This document shows, one piece after another, positions 1 through 5,377 of a stretch of DNA of 7,850 nucleotides. Origin of the DNA: Akkermansiaceae bacterium (GTDB lineage Bacteria > Verrucomicrobiota > Verrucomicrobiia > Verrucomicrobiales > Akkermansiaceae); assembly GCA_020627645.1 (NCBI GenBank), contig JAHDGN010000138.1, forward strand, positions 1 to 7,850, in the 5' to 3' direction. The position numbers were made by a program, and so were the translations under genes. The notes under the pieces are model-generated. The model had not been told where the DNA came from. It saw nothing but the letters and a program-made list of their open reading frames with translations, and made no database searches. Numbering within the stretch: the stretch's first letter is position 1; every line of letters begins with the position of its first letter.

Positions 1-7
1 ATATTAG

Positions 8-1357
8 GTGAAGATGGACGCAGAGAAGGATCCTTTTCGTTTGGATGGAGTTCGCAGGAAGCGAGCTGAGAAGAAGTCATTGCCCTGGTGGCTGATTCCT
101 TTGGGGTTGGGAGGGGTTTTGTTTGGTGGGATTTTGTTGTCGCCGATTCCTGAGAAGGTGCGACGTAAGCTGGGGCTGAGTCAGCCGCAGGTCCGGGAGC
201 GGGTTGTCGTGAAGGAGAAGATTGTGGAGAGGGAGAAGATTGTGGAGAAAGAAAAGTTGGTGAGGGTGGTGCCGGAGTATTACAAGCCCAAGAAGGGAAC
301 TGATGTTGCTAAGACTTCACGGGGTTTTGATTTTAAGATGGAGGTGAAGGAGAGGGAGGGGAAGAGGACGTCGGATGAGAGGGGCGTAAACGGGAGTTTT
401 GAGGCGCGATATTCCTTGTTGGTGAATCGGCCTGAGGCTTCGACCAGCTTGGAAGATTTGGTGGCGATGAATGGGGATTTGAAGAAGATCCTGCCGGGCT
501 TGGAAGGGATGATGGGAAGTGCGAAGGTTTCGCCTTTTTTTAAAGAGCTTTATGATCACAAGAGGGATCGGTTGCTCTCTCGAGGGAAGCGGATGGATCG
601 GTTGATGACGAAGCATAACTATTATGATTGTCAGACGATGTTAGAGATGAAGCATCCGGTGACGGGGAGGAAAGTGTTTTTGCTCCAGGGGGATATGGAT
701 GTGGTTTCGGATGGTTCGGATGGGGATCGGTTACCGGAGATGCCTGACGAGATTGTGAATTCTCCGTATTACCAGGCGACGACAAGTTATAGTTGGCGTA
801 AGAAGGGAGATGTGGTGAATCCATTGATTGCACCGAATCGTGAGAGGTTGGCGAAGGCTAAGCGTGAGGGGAAGGCCAGCGAAGTGAGGCGTTTGACGAC
901 ATTGATTGAGGAGCTGAAGCAGCGGAGTTATTTGATTGCGGAGTATGATCCGTTTGTGGTGATGCCGGTGTATGTGGTGGTGGATCGGGAGAACGAGTGG
1001 GGTCCCAATGTTGGGGACTATGTGGCGGTGATTGTGGGGAAAAAAGTTTATCCGGCGATTGTCGGTGATGCGGGGCCCAATTTTAAGGTGGGAGAGGCGA
1101 GTTTGCGAATGGCGCGGGAGATTGATGCGAGATCGAGTCCGTATCGCCGTCCGGTTTCTGATGTGAATGTGACGTATGTCGTTTTTCCGGGGACTCGGGT
1201 GGAGAAAGGTCCTCCTAATTACGATTTGTGGAGGAGCGAGTGTGAGAGGTTTTTGGGTGAGATTGGCGGGTTGGGAGAAGGGGTAGAATTGCACCAGTGG
1301 GAAGTGACCTTACCCAAGTTGGAGGGTGATGATGAGGAGGAGGCTTCGGAAGAATGA
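8..1357 (+). CDS. Membrane-anchored GH75 chitosanase-like protein with coiled-coil stalk
   Basis: The likely role is hydrolysis of a glucosamine-containing polysaccharide at the outer face of the cytoplasmic membrane. A basic N-terminus precedes one membrane segment (about residues 25-46), which predicts an N-in signal anchor. A charged six-residue repeat follows (about 69-85), then the folded domain (about 105-400). GH75 features seen: GDMDVVSDG (228-236), PVYVVVD (320-326), GDYVAVIVGKK (336-346), IVGDAGP (351-357), VGEAS (361-365) and YVVFPG (390-395). D354 and E363 lie nine residues apart, matching the catalytic Asp and Glu spacing I recall for fungal GH75 chitosanases. A helical, charged insert (about 276-306) and an acidic tail lie outside the usual core. 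The start is GTG at 8 or ATG at 14; an in-frame TAG at 5-7 excludes anything earlier. The gene is convergent with the leftward operon and so separately transcribed. Family membership is fairly secure; substrate and activity are inferred. Confidence 0.78.
   Translation: MKMDAEKDPFRLDGVRRKRAEKKSLPWWLIPLGLGGVLFGGILLSPIPEKVRRKLGLSQPQVRERVVVKEKIVEREKIVEKEKLVRVVPEYYKPKKGTDVAKTSRGFDFKMEVKEREGKRTSDERGVNGSFEARYSLLVNRPEASTSLEDLVAMNGDLKKILPGLEGMMGSAKVSPFFKELYDHKRDRLLSRGKRMDRLMTKHNYYDCQTMLEMKHPVTGRKVFLLQGDMDVVSDGSDGDRLPEMPDEIVNSPYYQATTSYSWRKKGDVVNPLIAPNRERLAKAKREGKASEVRRLTTLIEELKQRSYLIAEYDPFVVMPVYVVVDRENEWGPNVGDYVAVIVGKKVYPAIVGDAGPNFKVGEASLRMAREIDARSSPYRRPVSDVNVTYVVFPGTRVEKGPPNYDLWRSECERFLGEIGGLGEGVELHQWEVTLPKLEGDDEEEASEE
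212..262 (+). repeat. 18-base in-frame tandem repeat encoding the coiled-coil stalk
   Basis: Nearly three copies of an 18-base unit (212-229, 230-247 and a partial, diverged 248-262) encode KEKIVE, REKIVE and KEKLV. The hydrophobic pair in each six-residue unit and the high Lys/Glu content suggest a rigid helical or coiled-coil spacer between the membrane segment and the enzyme domain of the GH75-like protein. The third copy differs mainly by aag-to-aaa and gag-to-gaa changes, so the array is not freshly duplicated. Confidence 0.7.
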
Positions 1358-1402
1358 CGAAACCCAGCTTTGTGAGCTTCTGCTTCTGGTCGTTTTCTTA
1401 GA
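1358..1402. other. Convergent intergenic gap of 45 bases
   Basis: This gap separates the stop codon of the rightward GH75-like gene (TGA, 1355-1357) from that of the leftward serine-protease gene (complement of 1403-1405). It must hold or adjoin termination for both strands. Only a weak four-base stem (AGCT, loop TTGTG, AGCT) and a short T-rich stretch (gttttctt) are visible. That is not enough to call an intrinsic terminator. Confidence 0.5.
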
Positions 1403-3637
1403 TCAATCTTCGGCGTCTCGGCGGAGTTTGCCGACGACTTGGTTGAGGTCCTTTGAGGGGATTGCCAGTGAGCGATGGCGGAGGGCTCGTGCGATATTGA
1501 GACCGACGACCTTTCCGTCGAGATTGATGAGGGGGGTTCCTGCTTGATTGGGTGAGAGGATTTGATCGTGATAGATGGCGCGTGGAAAATCGTTTCTTCG
1601 TTTGCTGAGTGGGCCTCCATTTTTACTTAAGCTAGAGAGGGCGTCATCTCTTTGTTTCGAGAGGCGGTCGAATGAGTCAGCGGTGGGCGCTGGACGTTCA
1701 GCTAGGATTGGTTCGAAGGTGAGTTTATTATCATCTCGTAAGATGCCGACGGTGATTTTTTCGCCTGGAGTTTTTTGAGAGATGATATTGGAGATATCGG
1801 TTGGGGAGAGAATTTCGGCCTTGTTGATGGTGACAATGATGTCGTCTTTGGCGAGTCCGATGCGGTCGGCTGGGCTGCCGACTTCGATGGATTCGATGGT
1901 TGGCTTTTCGGTGTCATCAGCAAGGGTGATGCCGAGAAAAGCAGCGGGCTTGGAGCTGGAGTGGTTGTGGTCGTATCCTGCGGCTGGGGCGTGACGAACG
2001 GGTTGGGTGACGACGCCGAAGTTGATGGATTCGGGTAATGGGGTGAGGATGATTTGAGCGGTCTTGGGGTCACGGCGAGCCCATGAGACTGGTTGGAGTC
2101 CTTGAGCCTCGATTTCAATGAGGGCGAGGTCGTGGTCTTCATCGGTGGAGAGGATGGAGATGGGATAGTTCCTTCCGTTGTAGGCGGCGGTGGCGGAAGG
2201 GTTCTCTTCAATCACTGAGGCCTTGGTGAGAAGTTGGGGGTAGGAGTCGATGACGGTCGCGTGGGCGATGGTTTTGCCGTCTGGGGTCTTGATGGGGATG
2301 ACTGAGGATTTGAAGTTTTCGAGGAGTGGATCGAGTTTTGCCTGAAAAGCGGACGATGGCTTTACGCCTTTGTTGATTCCTCTGGCGTCGTTTTGGGTGG
2401 CCATGCTGATGAGGCCAGCGATGGGTGGGGGGAAATGTCGGCGGGCGATGGAATCAGCTGGAGTGAGCTCGATTGATTTACCGGAGTTGGTTGTTAGTAG
2501 GGTGGGCTTTCCTTCCTTGAGGATGAGAGCGAGGTCGGTGGTGTTATTGATTGCTTGGCCGTTGGCTGAGGTGATTTGGTCTCCCTTTTTGAGATTTGAT
2601 TTGTCAGCTGGGCTGTCTTTGATGATGTCGATGATGGTGGGTTTGAGTGGATCCAGAATGAGGCCGAAGGTTGGTGTTTTTGGGGCATTTTCTTCGGGTT
2701 GCCATTCATCAAGGAGTGCTTGCATGTGTGGGGCGTCAAGGAGGCGAGGGCAAGAGAGGAGTTCGGCTGCTCTGGGGTCATCAGCGTTTTTTTCGAGGGC
2801 TTCTTTGAATTTTTTTCGAAGCTTGGCGTAGGGTTCTTCGAAATAATTTTCGGCGTCACGGTTTAGGTTCGTCGGTTTGCCGATGGTGGCGTTATCCATG
2901 AGTTCGTCCCAACGATCGATAATGCATGGGAGGGGGACGTGGTTGTTGGTTTGCCATGAGGGGACGGAGATATTGCTATTGATGCCGATGACCTCACCTT
3001 TGAGGTTGAAAAGGGGGCCGCCGGAGTCACCTGAGATGACGGTCGCGGAGGTGGAGATGGGGTCTAGGAATCCGCTCTTGGTGCCGGCTTTGGTGATGAT
3101 GCCGAGTCGGAAGGGTGAGGGGCGGCCTACGATCGCTCCTCCGGGGTGTCCGGTGGCGATGGCCCAGTCTCCGACATTGTAGGTCTTTGTTTTGATGTAG
3201 GGGCGGTAGGGAAAGGGGCCGGGGGAAGTGATTTTCAGAAGGGCGCCATCTGTTTCGTGATCAACACCGAGGGTGATGGCGTCGAGTTCTCGGCCATCGG
3301 AGAGGAGCACTTTGATCGACTTTCCTGGCTCGCTGGTGACGTGGGCTGCGGTGATGCAAAGTCCATCGGGACTTACAATGACGCCGGAACCAGATCCCAT
3401 GCCCATGAGGACGGCGATGGTGGCGTCGATGAGATCCGGAGCAATCTGGTCGAGTTTTTCTTGGAGTTCGGTCGGGGTTAAGTTCGCTTCGGGTGAGGGG
3501 GCTTGGTTTTCTACTAGATTGTCGTTCTTTTCTCCAAGGGATTCAGAGAGAACGTCGTCTAGGGATTCAGCGAGGTCGCCGAAATCCTGGCCCAAAGAAA
3601 GAGTGGTGAGGGAAAGGAAAACTAAGAGGAATTTCAT
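1403..3637 (-). CDS. Periplasmic HtrA-like serine protease with PDZ and a second, degenerate trypsin-like/PDZ module
   Basis: A signal peptide (about 1-16, ending near LSLG) predicts export. An acidic linker (17-55) leads to a trypsin-like S1C domain (about 60-245) with an intact triad: H99 in ITAAHV, D130 in DHETDGALL and S205 in GDSGGP. A helical linker (267-317) and a PDZ domain (about 323-393, with SPADKSNLKKGDQI) follow. A second trypsin-like unit (about 445-735) has lost catalysis: His is replaced by S474 (LLTKAS), Asp is kept (D503 in DEDHDLAL), and Ser is replaced by A699 (NQAGTP). A second PDZ (about 565-645, GSPADRIGLAKDDIIVTI) lies inside this unit, between strand FGVVTQP and the NQAGTP strand. 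At 744 residues it is longer than typical DegP/DegQ (about 450-475). The ATG at 3637 directly begins the signal peptide; no clear ribosome binding site is seen. It is the last gene seen in the operon, 45 bases after the pseudoprotease gene. Protease activity is expected; substrates are unknown. Confidence 0.85.
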   Translation of the reverse strand: MKFLLVFLSLTTLSLGQDFGDLAESLDDVLSESLGEKNDNLVENQAPSPEANLTPTELQEKLDQIAPDLIDATIAVLMGMGSGSGVIVSPDGLCITAAHVTSEPGKSIKVLLSDGRELDAITLGVDHETDGALLKITSPGPFPYRPYIKTKTYNVGDWAIATGHPGGAIVGRPSPFRLGIITKAGTKSGFLDPISTSATVISGDSGGPLFNLKGEVIGINSNISVPSWQTNNHVPLPCIIDRWDELMDNATIGKPTNLNRDAENYFEEPYAKLRKKFKEALEKNADDPRAAELLSCPRLLDAPHMQALLDEWQPEENAPKTPTFGLILDPLKPTIIDIIKDSPADKSNLKKGDQITSANGQAINNTTDLALILKEGKPTLLTTNSGKSIELTPADSIARRHFPPPIAGLISMATQNDARGINKGVKPSSAFQAKLDPLLENFKSSVIPIKTPDGKTIAHATVIDSYPQLLTKASVIEENPSATAAYNGRNYPISILSTDEDHDLALIEIEAQGLQPVSWARRDPKTAQIILTPLPESINFGVVTQPVRHAPAAGYDHNHSSSKPAAFLGITLADDTEKPTIESIEVGSPADRIGLAKDDIIVTINKAEILSPTDISNIISQKTPGEKITVGILRDDNKLTFEPILAERPAPTADSFDRLSKQRDDALSSLSKNGGPLSKRRNDFPRAIYHDQILSPNQAGTPLINLDGKVVGLNIARALRHRSLAIPSKDLNQVVGKLRRDAED

Positions 3638-3682
3638 GGATCTTTTGTGAGAGGTGGAATGGTGTTTGAGGGTGGTTCGTTT
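3638..3682 (-). other. 45-base spacer between the two trypsin-like genes
   Basis: This short spacer follows the TAA stop (complement of 3683-3685) of the pseudoprotease gene and precedes the ATG of the active protease gene. No strong ribosome binding site, hairpin or promoter pair stands out. The spacing is compatible with continued transcription of the operon, although a weak internal promoter cannot be excluded. Confidence 0.4.
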
Positions 3683-5377
3683 TTAGAAGGCTCTTGTCTT
3701 TTTGAGCAATCGTTCGAGGGCGAGTTTGATTTCGGTTGTCGTGAGAGCTAGGGTTCGTGAGCGCGCGACCGAGGCGATGTTGAGGCCAACGGCTTTTCCT
3801 TCGAGATCAAAGACGGGGGATCCGCAGTCCCATGCATTGATGGTTGTGGAGTGGACCAGGGTTGTGGGGAAAGGGGCGCGTCGAACGCTGGGGACGAGGG
3901 GGGTGAATGCTGAGATCCGAGTGATGTCGATGCCAGTGGTTGGGGGGATGATCAGAGGGGACGTGAGTTCGAAGGTGGCTTCTTTTTCTTCGTCTGAACG
4001 TGAAAACTTGAGGGTCACCTGGTCGCCGACTTTTTTGGACTTTAGGATGGAGGTGAGGTCGGTCCGTTTTGTGACGGTGGTCTTATCGAGTGAGATGATG
4101 CGGTCGCCTATTTTGAGGTCCGCTTTGGAAGCTGGTGTTTCTGGAACGATGGCGGCGATGGTCAGGTTGTTGTCGGCTTGTTCGGTGATGATGCCGAGGC
4201 TGGTGGTCTGGCTGGAAGACTGAATGGTGGGTGTGTTCGGGAGTAAAGATTGTGAAAATACTCCTGAGCTTGTGAGTTTGCTGGTTTCGGTTGCTTGCTC
4301 TTCGGGGTCGAGGAGAATTGGGGTGATGAGAATGGAGCTTGAAGTTGGGGGTGAATCTGACCAGTTCACGGTCGGGAGGTTTGAGGCGCTGATGCTGACG
4401 AGGGCGAGATCGCTTTCTTCGTCGGTTGAAAGTAGGATTGCTGGGAATGTTTTCCCGTCGTAGGTGACGACTAGATCGGGGCCTAGTTCGCTTGCTTTGG
4501 TAAGGATGAGGCCATCTTTTCTAATGATGGTTCCGGTGAGGGAGTGGGTTTGCGGGGAGTTTTTGTGGGTGATTCGGACACAGGGAAGTGGGGCAGGTAG
4601 GCGGGAGAAGAGGTGAGTGGCACGTGCGGTGGTTAATTGGGCGGTTTTCTTTCGGCTTTCTTTTTCCTCTTCTTCATCGAGGAGTGGGGCTGGAGGGGTG
4701 TTCAGGTTTTTTGGTGTTGATACCTCGGGGAGATTGTCACGGAGTTCGGCAATTTCGGAGATGAGAGTGGGAATGAGTAGGACTGGAGTGTAGGTGGGTC
4801 GGGAGATGAGAGTGATTCCGATGAGGTTGCCTGAAAGGTCAAGGACGGGGGAGCCGGGAAGATAGCAGTTGTGGTTGATCTGAACGCTACGAGCTTCCTC
4901 TTTGGGGGTGACCTTGAGGTGGTCGATGGTGAGGGTGATCTTTTCGTCGAGTGAAGCGAGAGGAGCGCAGGTGGGGATGAGTAGAGTGTGGTCGGTTAGG
5001 TTGGCGGGGGAAGCGTATTGGGGAGGTTGGTGGGATGGGGGAGTTTGGAGGATGGCAATGGCGCGACGTTTGTTTTCGTGAATCGTCGTGAGGTTGATTC
5101 GTGAGCCATCGGGTTGATAGAGGATGTAAGGAGAGTCCGATTTGTCGATCCCTGGGATGATTGGTGCTAGAAGGAGGCCTTTGTCATTGAGGGCGATGGC
5201 AACACGAGTGCGAGCAATGCCAAGACGACCAACGAGGATGGTTTTTTGAGAGAGGGTGGAGCCTACGTTGGAGATTGATTTTTGGAGGGTTTGTTCGTGA
5301 GCCTGATTCCAGACAAGGTCTTGAGCTGCTAGTGGGAAAAGTAGGATGAAAAAAAGTACGATTGGTTTCATGGTCAC
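3683..5377 (-). CDS. Exported double pseudoprotease: two degenerate trypsin-like domains and one PDZ domain
   Basis: The protein has a signal peptide (about 3-18, ending LAAQ) and resembles the next gene's product in layout. The N-terminal trypsin-like domain (about 40-212) has lost all three catalytic positions by my alignment: His to I73, Asp to R105 (ENKRRAIAIL), Ser to P174 (YLPGSPVLD). An acidic linker with DEEEEKE (about 234-240) follows, without the PDZ found there in the paralogue. The second trypsin-like domain (about 262-549) has His to S296 (ILTKAS), Asp kept (D323 in DEESDLAL) and Ser to C518 (WDCGSP). A PDZ domain (about 390-472, TPASKADLKIGDRIISL) is inserted within this second domain. 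Hydrolysis is not expected; a binding, scaffold or regulatory role is inferred. The frame opens with GTG at 5377, overlapping the previous stop; ATG at 5371 (complement 5369-5371), two codons later, is an equally good start and directly precedes the signal peptide. Confidence 0.8.
   Translation of the reverse strand: MTMKPIVLFFILLFPLAAQDLVWNQAHEQTLQKSISNVGSTLSQKTILVGRLGIARTRVAIALNDKGLLLAPIIPGIDKSDSPYILYQPDGSRINLTTIHENKRRAIAILQTPPSHQPPQYASPANLTDHTLLIPTCAPLASLDEKITLTIDHLKVTPKEEARSVQINHNCYLPGSPVLDLSGNLIGITLISRPTYTPVLLIPTLISEIAELRDNLPEVSTPKNLNTPPAPLLDEEEEKESRKKTAQLTTARATHLFSRLPAPLPCVRITHKNSPQTHSLTGTIIRKDGLILTKASELGPDLVVTYDGKTFPAILLSTDEESDLALVSISASNLPTVNWSDSPPTSSSILITPILLDPEEQATETSKLTSSGVFSQSLLPNTPTIQSSSQTTSLGIITEQADNNLTIAAIVPETPASKADLKIGDRIISLDKTTVTKRTDLTSILKSKKVGDQVTLKFSRSDEEKEATFELTSPLIIPPTTGIDITRISAFTPLVPSVRRAPFPTTLVHSTTINAWDCGSPVFDLEGKAVGLNIASVARSRTLALTTTEIKLALERLLKKTRAF
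5374..5377 (-). other. Four-base GTGA stop/start overlap
   Basis: On the minus strand the TGA stop of the BatD-BatE fusion (5376-5374) overlaps the GTG (5377-5375) that opens the pseudoprotease frame. Such an overlap usually means translational coupling. If the ATG at 5371 is the true start, the genes are two bases apart and coupling is still likely. This ties the trypsin-like pair to the bat genes. Confidence 0.65.

Noticed and set aside
731..1294. Long antisense open frame of 187 codons opposite the GH75-like gene
   Set aside because: The peptide is rich in His, Arg, Ile and Pro with no domain or signal. It is a by-product of the G-rich sense strand, and the sense frame has clear GH75 motifs.
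1358..1402. Possible bidirectional intrinsic terminator between the convergent genes
   Set aside because: The only stems are four bases (AGCT/AGCT, or CCAG/CTGG with a long loop), and the following T-rich run is interrupted. This is too weak to annotate.
1702..2211. Overlapping minus-strand frame within the 744-residue protease gene
   Set aside because: The peptide is low-complexity Ser/Pro/Thr with no recognisable motif. The overlapping frame carries the PDZ and trypsin-like motifs.
3683..5377. Reading the 564-residue gene as a pseudogene because catalytic residues are missing
   Set aside because: The frame is intact over 564 codons with signal peptide, PDZ and fold-defining motifs kept, and it sits in a tight operon. 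Loss of catalysis looks selected rather than decay.
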